Assembly (NCBI GenBank): GCA_027623555.1
Contig: JAQBSZ010000018.1
Coordinates: 1-64,000 of the forward strand
From: Pseudomonadota bacterium
Lineage (GTDB): Bacteria > Pseudomonadota > Gammaproteobacteria > Pseudomonadales > Pseudohongiellaceae
DNA: 64,000 nt
Direction of reading: 5' to 3'
Shown here piece after piece: positions 8,912 through 17,475 of the stretch. Made by a program: the position numbers and the translations under genes. The notes under the pieces were generated by a model. That model worked only from the letters and a program-made list of their open reading frames with translations. It had not been told where the DNA came from and did no database searches. Every line of letters begins with the position of its first letter. Positions within the stretch are counted from its first letter, which is position 1.

Positions 8912-10141
8912 ATGTCTAAGAAGGGATTCATTACAACCAACTTGCATTCCGATCGCAAGGATAATCCGGAGCATGGCGTCTTGCACAAGCCTATTCATCC
9001 TTCGGTTGCCTATAGTTACGAAGATGCCAGACATCTGGCGGAAGTCTTCCAAGGCAAAAGAGCTGGATACAATTACGGCCGCCAACTAAATCCTACTGTA
9101 ACTGCCCTGCAGAATAAGATTAGCGCCATGGAAAATGGCATCGCCAGCGTCGCTTTTGCAACAGGAATGGCTGCTATCGCCTCTTCATTTCTGTCACTAC
9201 TGAAGGCTGGTGACCACATCGTTTCCAGCACCTTCCTTTTCGGAAATACGAATAGTTTGTTTAACACTCTAGAACGTTTGGGGATTGAAGTAACCTTTGT
9301 CGATGCAACAGAAGCTCGCTTTGTTGAGAACGCTGTGCAGAAAAATACCCGGCTGGTGTTCGTCGAAACTATTGCGAATCCTGTTACGCAGGTAGCTGAC
9401 CTCAAGGGCATCGGTCAACTTTGTCAGATAAACAATCTTATTTACTGCGTGGACAACACAATGACATCTCCCCATCTGTTCTCTCCGAAAGAGGTGGGCG
9501 CCAGTCTTATCGTTAACTCTCTGACCAAAAATATAGGCGGGCATGGCAATGCCCTGGGAGGCATGATCACGGACACGGGGCTATATGACTGGTCCAGTTT
9601 CGATAATATATTCGACACTTACCGCAAGGAGAAACCAGAGCTCTGGGGAATAACACAAATCAAGAAAAAAGGTCTGCGCGACATGGGCGCTTCCATGTCC
9701 CCTGAAGCAGCGCATCATCTGTCAGTGGGTTCCGAAACGTTGCCATTACGACTGGACCGCGCGTGCGCCAATGCCATGATTCTTGCTGAATTTTGTGAGA
9801 ACCATCCTGGGATAGCGCATGTCTATTATCCTGGATTGGCAAGCCACCCACAGCATAAACGCGCCCAACAACTCTTTAAAAATTTCGGCGCCATATTTAG
9901 TGTAGATCTCGTGGACGAGATCGATTGCTTTGAGTTTCTAAACAGAATGGAGACTGTGGTTTCTTCGAGCAATCTTGGCGATAACCGAACCCTGGCGATA
10001 CCGGTTGCTCATACAATTTACTATGAGATGGGCGCTGAAAGGCGCGCTTCAATGGGAATTGCCGATTCAATGGTACGATTCTCGGTAGGAATAGAAGACA
10101 TTGAAGATTTGCTGGAAGATTTTAGCAAAGCACTTGTCTGA
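8912..10141 (+). CDS. Cystathionine gamma-synthase-family PLP enzyme
   Basis: This 409-residue, fold-type I Cys/Met-metabolism PLP enzyme has the cofactor lysine in SLTKNIGGHGNALGG and the upstream block GYNYGRQLNPT that contributes PLP and substrate contacts. Typical family reactions are gamma- or beta-elimination or replacement on homocysteine, cystathionine or methionine; the exact one cannot be read from the sequence. An inserted-looking segment around SSFDNIFDTYRKEKPELWG places it in the subgroup usually just called CGS family. Its stop overlaps the start of a Rieske-type protein by one base, so the two are translationally coupled. Confidence 0.88.
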   Translation: MSKKGFITTNLHSDRKDNPEHGVLHKPIHPSVAYSYEDARHLAEVFQGKRAGYNYGRQLNPTVTALQNKISAMENGIASVAFATGMAAIASSFLSLLKAGDHIVSSTFLFGNTNSLFNTLERLGIEVTFVDATEARFVENAVQKNTRLVFVETIANPVTQVADLKGIGQLCQINNLIYCVDNTMTSPHLFSPKEVGASLIVNSLTKNIGGHGNALGGMITDTGLYDWSSFDNIFDTYRKEKPELWGITQIKKKGLRDMGASMSPEAAHHLSVGSETLPLRLDRACANAMILAEFCENHPGIAHVYYPGLASHPQHKRAQQLFKNFGAIFSVDLVDEIDCFEFLNRMETVVSSSNLGDNRTLAIPVAHTIYYEMGAERRASMGIADSMVRFSVGIEDIEDLLEDFSKALV

Positions 10142-10485
10142 TGATTGGAATACTTGACGTTGACGAACTTGAGGAAGGCACTTCCAGGGGATTGGAAGTA
10201 AATAATCTCTATTTGTTTGCTGTGAAAAAAGACGACAAAATTCACCTTTACTGGAACAGATGCCCTCACCTCGGCACGCCGCTTGAATGGGAAGAAGATC
10301 GGTTTCTCGATGCCGATGGCGCCCTCATTCAATGTTCTACCCATGGTGCTCTCTTCCAGATCAGCGACGGCCACTGCCTGTTCGGCCCATGCAAGGGAAA
10401 GAGCCTGAAATCTGTGCCATTCGTTATTGAGAATGGGATTGTAATGGTGGAGGACAGTCTGTTAACCCCGCCGGGTCAGCGCTGA
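10141..10485 (+). CDS. Rieske 2Fe-2S domain protein
   Basis: This 114-residue protein has cluster ligands CPH (about residues 41-43) and CSTH (about 64-67), the standard C-x-H...C-x-x-H Rieske pattern. It has no membrane segment, so it is a soluble ferredoxin-like Rieske protein. The ATG overlaps the stop of the upstream PLP enzyme (TGATGA junction), arguing for one operon and a shared pathway. The electron partner is unknown. The stop lies inside an 8-bp inverted repeat (10479-10486 with 10503-10510) that lacks a T-run. Confidence 0.9.
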   Translation: MIGILDVDELEEGTSRGLEVNNLYLFAVKKDDKIHLYWNRCPHLGTPLEWEEDRFLDADGALIQCSTHGALFQISDGHCLFGPCKGKSLKSVPFVIENGIVMVEDSLLTPPGQR

Positions 10486-10548
10486 TTGTCTACTGTAGAA
10501 ATATCAGCGCCCAACTGGAACTGCTTACGGAGTTTTGTCTTCCAGAAA

Positions 10549-11262
10549 TTAGAGCGTTACTTGAAGCTCCTTGCACAATCGTATGCCTGAAGCATCGATA
10601 GAAAATTCTGCACCATAGGCAATGACCTCTACGCCGTTATTAATCGCCTGACGAAGAAGCCGACCGTACTCAGGATCAATGCAGTCAGCCGGCCCCACCC
10701 GCTCGATACCCTCATGTTGAATGCAGAACACTAACACAGCACGTTCTCCTGATTCGCTCACTTCCATAAGCTCCCTCAAGTGCTTCTGTCCTCTCGTTGT
10801 AGTCGCATCGGGAAAGAGTCCCAGACCTCCTTCTACACCTAGGCTTACGTTCTTAACTTCCACAAAACTTCGGGTGCCCTGGTGAGCTTCGAGCAAAATA
10901 TCGATCCTGCTGTTCTGAATACCATAAGGCACTTCTGTGCGAATTGCTGAATACTCTTGCAGTTGCTTGATCACTCCAGTCTCAATCGCCTCCAACACCA
11001 ATTTATTGGCTAATCCTGTGTTTATCCCCACCTTGTATCTGGAGTCTACTTCGACGAATTGCCATGTATTAGGATACTTTCTCTTGGCATTCTGCGAAGT
11101 TGTATACCAAACTTTACTCCCAGGGTCTTGACAGTTTTTCATAGAGCCAGTGTTAGGGCAATGGATCGTTACTATTTCTCCATCTGGCAATCGTATATCT
11201 GCAAGGAAACGCTTATAACGCTTGATCAGGGTGGCCTGCTTCAGCTGATCTTCAAAATGCAT
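10549..11262 (-). CDS. SfsA family protein (sugar fermentation stimulation)
   Basis: This 237-residue, full-length SfsA has the hallmark CPNTGSM near residue 35 and the nuclease-like core with RIDILLE and FVEVKNVSL, then FPDATTTRGQKHLREL. The fold is related to PD-(D/E)xK enzymes and it binds DNA; the physiological role is unclear. It ends 38 bp before nothing else on its strand and starts just downstream of the aminotransferase gene, as in the Pseudomonas neighbourhood. Confidence 0.95.
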   Translation of the reverse strand: MHFEDQLKQATLIKRYKRFLADIRLPDGEIVTIHCPNTGSMKNCQDPGSKVWYTTSQNAKRKYPNTWQFVEVDSRYKVGINTGLANKLVLEAIETGVIKQLQEYSAIRTEVPYGIQNSRIDILLEAHQGTRSFVEVKNVSLGVEGGLGLFPDATTTRGQKHLRELMEVSESGERAVLVFCIQHEGIERVGPADCIDPEYGRLLRQAINNGVEVIAYGAEFSIDASGIRLCKELQVTL

Positions 11263-11300
11263 AATTCATCAAGGCTGAAAATTGTGGCTATCTGATCTGC

Positions 11301-12479
11301 TCAAGTTAGTGCAGACTTTAGCCGTTCGATACCTAATTGCAGATTTTCCAAACCGGTGGTGAAGGCGATGCGTACAAATTCATTGCTTTTGTATTCACCA
11401 AAGTCGGATCCCGGTGTAATCGCCACACCATAATTTTCCAAGAGATCGGAACAGAATTTTTCGGAGTCCTGTGAAAATCTGGAGATATTTGCATAGATGT
11501 AAAATGCCCCTTGAATATTGTCCGACAGTTCCAATCCTAGCTCATTCAATGCAGCAGTCAGATAGTCACGACGTTTACGGAATGCCTCACGCCGCTGCTC
11601 GAAAATTATACGGGCCTCATCTGTGAAGGCTGCCAGAGCCGCGTACTGCGCTATGGATGGAGCCGAAATATAGAGGTTTTGGGCAAGAACATTGGCTTTT
11701 TCTACATAGGGCTCAGGCACTACTATCCAACCCAAACGCCAGCCAGTCATGCCAAAGTATTTCGAAAAGCTATTCACAACGAAACAAGACTGATCCACTT
11801 CCAGTACGCTGGGCATATCGTCCACATAGTGGAGCCCGTGATAGATCTCATCAACCAGCACATGTAGATTTTTTCCCCTGGCCCAATTACAAACTTGCTC
11901 AAGACGACTCCTTTCCATAATAGTACCGGTTGGATTGCTTGGAGAAGCTAGCCACAATCCTGTCGTATTTGATTGTATATAACTCTCGAGTTGTTGCAAA
12001 TTCGGTTGAAAGTTCTGTGCAATGCCAACAGGCACTAACTGCGGTTCGGCAGACATCAGATGAATGAAATTTCTTACACAGGGATAGGCCGGATCACTGA
12101 TTAAAATACCATCGCCAACGGAAACTAGCAGGTTTGCCAGCAACATCAATCCACCGCTAGCTCCTGGAGTAATTAGTATTTGGTCTTTGTCTACGTTAAC
12201 GCCATACCAATCGCGATACTGGAGTGCCAGACTCTCTCTAAGTTCAGGGATACCAGGCGCCGCTGTATATTGAGTGAGACCCCGATCCAATGCATTCTTC
12301 GCCGCATTCACAACAGGCTGAGCGGTTGAGAAATCAGGCTCCCCAACTTCCATATGAACTATCTTGCGCCCCTGACGTTCCAGCTCTGCCGCTCTGTGCA
12401 TGACTGTCATTACTCGAAATGGATTAACCTTCTCGAGATTTTGTGAAAAATGCAATGCCGACTTTGAATTCGAATTCAT
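11301..12479 (-). CDS. Class I/II PLP aminotransferase
   Basis: This 392-residue, cytosolic fold-type I aminotransferase has the PLP lysine in SFSKYFGMTGWRLGW, the NPTG block (ASPSNPTGT) and the C-terminal Arg region (FVRIAFTT) that binds the alpha-carboxylate. The substrate is not determinable. It is transcribed divergently from dksA; the same pairing occurs upstream of dksA in Pseudomonas, so it belongs to the conserved block. Confidence 0.92.
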   Translation of the reverse strand: MNSNSKSALHFSQNLEKVNPFRVMTVMHRAAELERQGRKIVHMEVGEPDFSTAQPVVNAAKNALDRGLTQYTAAPGIPELRESLALQYRDWYGVNVDKDQILITPGASGGLMLLANLLVSVGDGILISDPAYPCVRNFIHLMSAEPQLVPVGIAQNFQPNLQQLESYIQSNTTGLWLASPSNPTGTIMERSRLEQVCNWARGKNLHVLVDEIYHGLHYVDDMPSVLEVDQSCFVVNSFSKYFGMTGWRLGWIVVPEPYVEKANVLAQNLYISAPSIAQYAALAAFTDEARIIFEQRREAFRKRRDYLTAALNELGLELSDNIQGAFYIYANISRFSQDSEKFCSDLLENYGVAITPGSDFGEYKSNEFVRIAFTTGLENLQLGIERLKSALT

Positions 12480-12812
12480 CGATATTTAATCATCAGGATA
12501 AACCGGCATTATAGAGGATGGAATTTCTGAAAAGGTAGATCTAATACTTCCGGGAACGCGCGCTGCAGTCATTGCATTTTCCGAAGGATTTATATGGCAT
12601 CCCTGTTAAGAATCTGGTAGCTTACCCAGCTTTCTGAAAATCGAGTGTTGCCAGAGGAATACTAAAAGCCCTGGGTTCGGGTAAAAATATTCTTACGAAG
12701 CAGTCACTTAACCGAGTTTAACCAGATGAAAGCCGGGCCTGGCGATGCTTGCTTGTACTCAAGCAGACCCCTGAAAGACCCCAGCTCAGGATCGACAGAG
12801 GCATCAGAGATC
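12480..12812. other. Divergent intergenic region before dksA
   Basis: 333 bp between the aminotransferase (-) and dksA (+) genes. It must hold both promoters, but I see no convincing -35/-10 pair, hairpin or small gene. An open frame does extend upstream of dksA to 12726, but it matches no DksA N-terminus. Confidence 0.5.
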
Positions 12813-13256
12813 ATGTCCAATACAGCAACCGCTGAATCTCCACCAGTTCTCAAGAACTTCGTCCCTTACAAGCCAAAAAAGGGCGAAGAGTACATGAATG
12901 ACAAACAACGAGATCATTTTAAGAAGATCTTGCTGAATTGGCGTGAACAATTGATGCAGGAAGTAGATCGGACTGTACACCATATGCAGGATGATGCCGC
13001 GAACTACCCAGATCCAGCAGATCGAGCAACCCAGGAAGAAGAATTCAGTCTTGAACTGCGAACACGCGATCGTGAGAGAAAACTAATCAGAAAAATCGAT
13101 AGCACAATCGAAGCAATCGCCCAAGACGATTACGGCTTTTGTGAATCCTGCGGTATTGAGATAGGAATTCGTCGTCTAGAAGCAAGACCGACAGCCAATA
13201 AGTGTATCGATTGTAAAACACTCGATGAGATTAAAGAAAAACAACTGGGCAGCTAA
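12813..13256 (+). CDS. RNA polymerase-binding transcription factor DksA
   Basis: This 147-residue protein binds the RNA polymerase secondary channel and, with ppGpp, controls rRNA and amino acid promoters. Present are the coiled-coil tip region [17 protein letters not shown] with the acidic residues, and the four-cysteine zinc finger CESCG...KCIDC near the C-terminus. The end IKEKQLGS is nearly identical to Pseudomonas DksA. The ATG at 12813 (MSNTATAES) was chosen over an upstream in-frame ATG at 12726 because it gives the family length. gluQ follows, the usual dksA-gluQ pair. Confidence 0.96.
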   Translation: MSNTATAESPPVLKNFVPYKPKKGEEYMNDKQRDHFKKILLNWREQLMQEVDRTVHHMQDDAANYPDPADRATQEEEFSLELRTRDRERKLIRKIDSTIEAIAQDDYGFCESCGIEIGIRRLEARPTANKCIDCKTLDEIKEKQLGS

Positions 13257-13379
13257 CCATCTAGCTGCTCCAACGAGTTCCCTATCGATAGCGCGGCGTG
13301 TCAATTGCTGCACTAATATTCGATTCTCACTCATCAGCCAATGGCTGCCTCTTTGCCGGTCTAAGACCCGACAAGCTCA

Positions 13380-14294
13380 ATGTTGTCGACTCGAAATTCC
13401 GTTCATGTGGTAGGAAAATACATAGGCAGGTTTGCGCCTTCTCCAACCGGTCCCCTCCATTTCGGCTCATTGCTAGCCGCTGTAGCAAGCTATGTTGATG
13501 CGAAGGCAAACCTGGGCCTGTGGCTGGTTAGAATGGAAGACCTCGATCCACCACGCGAACCGGCCGGTGCGGCCAACAGGATTCTGGAGCAATTACTGCA
13601 ATTAGACCTGACTTGGGATGGCGAAGTACTCTATCAAAGCATGCGACTAACTGCTTATGAGCAGGCGCTTGAATTACTGACATCTCAGGGTTTGTGCTAT
13701 CACTGTAACTGCACTCGCCAACAAGTTAAAGCGATGGGATCAGCCTACGATGGCACATGCAGACGGCGCTCTGACCCACCACCCAGTGACTTTGCAACCA
13801 GACTACGAATCGAGCCTGTCAAAATTGGATTCCATGATCAGATTCAGGGACTCTATCAACAGGACATCGAGAATGAAGTTGGTGATTTTGTAATTCAACG
13901 AAAAGACAGGTTATTCGCGTATCAGTTGGCGGTGGTGGTGGATGATGCCTATCAGAGTATCACCGACATCATTAGGGGATATGACTTGCTCGAATCGACT
14001 CCTAGACAGATTTATCTGCAGAGAGTACTTCACTACCCACAACCTAGGTATGGTCATTTTCCAATTATTGTCAATGAACAGGGTGAGAAATTAAGCAAGC
14101 AGCGTTTTGCAGCACCGATCGATGTGAGTAATGCTTCTCCGCTACTTCATCTTGCACTGCAATTCCTTGGCCAGTCACCGCCTTCGAGTAACCGATCTTT
14201 GAAGCCCGGAGTTCAATTGCAGTGGGCGATAGAGAACTGGGATATACAGGCCGTACCCAAGTTAGCTAATATCCCGCAGGTTTCGCTGAAATAA
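13380..14294 (+). CDS. Glutamyl-Q tRNA(Asp) synthetase
   Basis: This 304-residue truncated glutamyl-tRNA synthetase paralogue attaches glutamate to queuosine-34 of tRNA(Asp). The HIGH-equivalent is in RFAPSPTGPLHFGSL; the KMSKS-equivalent is KLSKQ. Zinc ligands are in CYHCNC and DGTCRR. The anticodon-binding domain is missing, as expected for the family. The first ATG (13380) adds about a dozen residues before the conserved start; a GTG at 13407 is an alternative, and neither has a clear Shine-Dalgarno. It sits between dksA and the cbr genes as in Pseudomonas. Confidence 0.95.
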   Translation: MLSTRNSVHVVGKYIGRFAPSPTGPLHFGSLLAAVASYVDAKANLGLWLVRMEDLDPPREPAGAANRILEQLLQLDLTWDGEVLYQSMRLTAYEQALELLTSQGLCYHCNCTRQQVKAMGSAYDGTCRRRSDPPPSDFATRLRIEPVKIGFHDQIQGLYQQDIENEVGDFVIQRKDRLFAYQLAVVVDDAYQSITDIIRGYDLLESTPRQIYLQRVLHYPQPRYGHFPIIVNEQGEKLSKQRFAAPIDVSNASPLLHLALQFLGQSPPSSNRSLKPGVQLQWAIENWDIQAVPKLANIPQVSLK

Positions 14295-14304
14295 GGCCTG
14301 ATCC

Positions 14305-14481
14305 GTGTATATTCCTCGCTCCATTCTGATCTTGCTGGTAATTATTTACCTGGTCTTCTTGCTGAGCGTGGATTGGATAAACCAGCCGGATGGGGCCTGG
14401 TACAGGCCCTTCCTCCTTGGGTTCTTGATAGTCATGGTGGCTAGCTGGGCGCATCGGGAGCAAGATTCTGATGAATTATGA
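14305..14481 (+). CDS. Small two-helix membrane protein upstream of cbrA
   Basis: A 58-residue frame with a GTG start preceded by AAGG at 8 nt. The translation has two hydrophobic helices (about residues 5-22 and 35-48) joined by SVDWINQPDGAWYRP, and ends in an acidic tail. It starts 10 bp after gluQ stops and its last 11 bp overlap the start of cbrA, so cbrA translation is probably coupled to it. Pseudomonas has a small ORF in the same place (PA4724.1, which I recall being called cbrX). A role in CbrA synthesis or signalling is inferred from position only. Confidence 0.8.
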   Translation: MYIPRSILILLVIIYLVFLLSVDWINQPDGAWYRPFLLGFLIVMVASWAHREQDSDEL

Positions 14482-17434
14482 GCTAACCACGCTGTTCGGA
14501 CTCGGTAGTGGCTACCTGGTGCTGCTATTCGGTATTGCCTTCATCACTGACCGTGGCTGGATTCCGCAAAAGTTGGTACGCCATCCAATTGTCTATGTGC
14601 TTTCCCTTGGAGTGTTTGCAAGTGTCTGGGCGTATTACACATCCGTGGGGAATGCTTTACGAGATGGCTACGGATACCTGGCGCAATCTATCGGTATCTC
14701 ACTGGCATTCCTGTTCTCCCCACTATTGCTTAAACCGATACTGGAACTAACGCGAACCTATCAGTTGAGTTCGCTTGCCGACCTCATGGCATTTCGCTAT
14801 CGATCACCATGGGCGGGTACGATCACTACTCTGGTAATATTGGTTGGAGTGACTCCACTGATTGCCCTGCAGATCAGAGCGGTTGCGGAAACAGCTGATA
14901 TCCTGTCGGCGCAATCCTCGCAAGGGCTCGTGGCAATCGGATTCTGTATTCTCATCACACTCTTCGCCATTTTATTCGGTACCTCCCGCCGTGCTGGTCG
15001 CACTCGTCATGACGGCTTGGTAATGGCAATCGCATTCGAGTCCCTGGTGAAATTAGTGGCTTTCCTGGCGGTGGGCGCCTTCGCAATTTTCGGTGCTTTT
15101 GGCAGCCTTGGCGAATTGGAAACTTGGCTTCAGGAGCAGCCACAATTATTGTCAAGCCTGAAGGAAACGGATTATCTCAGCTCATTCCACGTTATGGCGT
15201 TGCTGTTTTTTACAGCATCGGTAGCCATGCCGCATATGTTCTATGCCACATTCAATGAGAGCAATGGGCAACGATCACTCTCATACGCAAGTTGGGGCCT
15301 GCCATTGTATTTCCTGTTAATCAGCCTACCCGTACTTCCCATACTCTGGGCGGGTCTGCAGTCTGGCAGTAATCTTCAAGTTGAATATTTCCCAGTGGTG
15401 ATTGGCGTTGCTTACGATATGCCTGTTTTCACACTGTTGGCTTATCTTGGCGGATTGTCGGCTGCTAGCGGATTGATCATTGTTATCACCCTGGCACTTT
15501 CTAATATGTGCCTGAACCATTTGATTCTTCCGATATACCAACCAACGGCTAAACACGATATTTATCGATGGCTTCTCTGGCACCGCAGGGCACTTATAAC
15601 GGCGCTAATCTGGGCAGGCTTCTTGTTCTATTACCTCCCCGAAAATCGAACCAGCATCCAGATTATCGGAACTATCACTTTCTCCGCAGGTCTGCAATTT
15701 CTTCCAGGCATTATTGCTATTCTGTATTGGCCGCAGGGTAACAAAAAAGGATTTATGACTGGGCTCTGTGCTGGCGTGTTCATCTGGTTCATGTTCTTGA
15801 TGCTACCAATATTTATGGACGTGGAATCGGGTCCGCTTTCACTGGTTTCCATAAACTGGCGGGAAATCGCTGTACTCTCATTGATTGCAAATTCCCTGAT
15901 TTTTGTGATTGTCTCCATGTTCAGCAGGACCACTGATGAAGAGCGTAGTTCGGCGGAAATTTGTGCTCTCGATACAATTCGCAGACGCAAACGCAGCGGG
16001 TTAGTAGCCAAATCACCCGAAGAGTTCATCCGTAGTTTGAGCAAGCCACTCGGTGAGAAAACAGCCACCAGGGAAGTGCTGCAAGCCTTACAGGACCTAA
16101 AACTCGAAAAAAACGACAGGCGGCCTTATTCCATGGGCTTGCTGAGGGGTCAGCTCGAAGCAAATCTTTCCGGGCTATTGGGGCCTTCGATTGCCAGGGA
16201 GTTGATTGATGGTTATCTGCCTTACAGTATCGTATCGCAACACGGTAGCTCAGATTTGAATGTCATTGAGAAGCGCATCGAATCATACCGAAGCAATCTG
16301 TCAGGAATGGCAGCCGATCTCGACAATCTACGCCGCTATCATCGACAAATTCTTCTGGACCTGCCTCTGGGTGTCTGCTCTCTCAGTTTTGATAAAGAAA
16401 TTGTAATGTGGAATCACGCACTCGAAGAGTTTACCGGAATCAAGTCTGCCGATGTTCTCGGTTCACAGCTAATTGACCTCAGCGAACCCTGGCTGTCATT
16501 GTTAGTCAACTTTCTCGAGGAAGATTCGAGCCACTCTTACAAACATTATTTCGAATGGGAAGATCAGAAAAAATCTGTAAACCTTCACAGGGCTGTGATT
16601 GATGATTCTGGAGAGCAAGGTTCTAGCCATGAAGGTGTCATCATTTTATTGGAAGACATTACAGAAACGGAAATTCTCGAAGCTGGATTGACACATAGTG
16701 AGCGCCTTGCATCTATAGGCAGACTCGCCGCTGGAGTCGCCCACGAAATTGGAAACCCGATCACGGGCATCGCTTGTCTTGCTCAAACCATTCGAGATGA
16801 GTATGAAAACGAAGAATTGAACAATCTCGCTGAACAAATAATCGAACAGACTAATCGTACCTCCAGGATCTTGCAGTCACTGGTCAACTTCGCTCACGCC
16901 GGGACCAGTCAGACCCATTATGAAAATGAAGTGGTGTCAGTCTTGGAATGCGTGGAAGAAGCAAAGGCACTCATTTCGCTAGATAAGAAGAGCAAAGATA
17001 TTCAATACCAGGTAGATTGCGATCCTGAAGCTCGAATCATGGGAGACTTTCAACGGCTTCTGCAGGTCATGGTCAATCTCATCAACAATGCACGCGATGC
17101 CAGTCAACCCAATAGCAAGATTATCCTGCAGGCAATCGTTGAAGGCGATCGGGTACGAATAGCCATTACTGACGCGGGAATCGGAGTGCCTCCAGCTATT
17201 AGAGATCGAATATTTGACCCTTTTTTCACCACCAAAGAAGCCGGGGAAGGCACGGGACTGGGGCTATCACTCGTCTTCAGCATAGTAGAGGATTTAAATG
17301 GTGATATTGATATAATCAGCCCGATCGACAAATCCAAGGGAACAGGTACGCAGGTAATACTGAGGTTTCCTTGTTATCATGACGAGGCAGGCAAGATTAA
17401 CAGCGTTCAAGAACAAGAAGCCGAACCTCACTAA
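14471..17434 (+). CDS. CbrA-type transporter-sensor histidine kinase
   Basis: A 987-residue hybrid of a solute:sodium symporter (SSS/PutP-like) domain with about a dozen membrane helices (roughly residues 1-490), a linker, a PAS domain (about 625-735) and a histidine kinase core. The phospho-acceptor is H758 in GVAHEIGNP; the ATPase has N-box NLINNARDAS, G1 DAGIGVP, F-box FDPFFTTK and G2 GTGLGLS. In Pseudomonas CbrA senses carbon/nitrogen status (histidine transport has been reported) and phosphorylates CbrB. The start overlaps the small upstream ORF; cbrB follows after 41 bp. Identity rests on architecture plus the conserved block. Confidence 0.93.
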   Translation: MNYELTTLFGLGSGYLVLLFGIAFITDRGWIPQKLVRHPIVYVLSLGVFASVWAYYTSVGNALRDGYGYLAQSIGISLAFLFSPLLLKPILELTRTYQLSSLADLMAFRYRSPWAGTITTLVILVGVTPLIALQIRAVAETADILSAQSSQGLVAIGFCILITLFAILFGTSRRAGRTRHDGLVMAIAFESLVKLVAFLAVGAFAIFGAFGSLGELETWLQEQPQLLSSLKETDYLSSFHVMALLFFTASVAMPHMFYATFNESNGQRSLSYASWGLPLYFLLISLPVLPILWAGLQSGSNLQVEYFPVVIGVAYDMPVFTLLAYLGGLSAASGLIIVITLALSNMCLNHLILPIYQPTAKHDIYRWLLWHRRALITALIWAGFLFYYLPENRTSIQIIGTITFSAGLQFLPGIIAILYWPQGNKKGFMTGLCAGVFIWFMFLMLPIFMDVESGPLSLVSINWREIAVLSLIANSLIFVIVSMFSRTTDEERSSAEICALDTIRRRKRSGLVAKSPEEFIRSLSKPLGEKTATREVLQALQDLKLEKNDRRPYSMGLLRGQLEANLSGLLGPSIARELIDGYLPYSIVSQHGSSDLNVIEKRIESYRSNLSGMAADLDNLRRYHRQILLDLPLGVCSLSFDKEIVMWNHALEEFTGIKSADVLGSQLIDLSEPWLSLLVNFLEEDSSHSYKHYFEWEDQKKSVNLHRAVIDDSGEQGSSHEGVIILLEDITETEILEAGLTHSERLASIGRLAAGVAHEIGNPITGIACLAQTIRDEYENEELNNLAEQIIEQTNRTSRILQSLVNFAHAGTSQTHYENEVVSVLECVEEAKALISLDKKSKDIQYQVDCDPEARIMGDFQRLLQVMVNLINNARDASQPNSKIILQAIVEGDRVRIAITDAGIGVPPAIRDRIFDPFFTTKEAGEGTGLGLSLVFSIVEDLNGDIDIISPIDKSKGTGTQVILRFPCYHDEAGKINSVQEQEAEPH

Positions 17435-17475
17435 CACGCGCAGAAGCAATAGCGATAACCTGCTTAAGAAATCTT

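Noticed and set aside
10479..10510. GCGCTGAT/ATCAGCGC inverted repeat at the end of the Rieske gene
   Set aside because: 16-nt loop and no T-run; too weak to call a terminator, though it may stabilise the transcript end.
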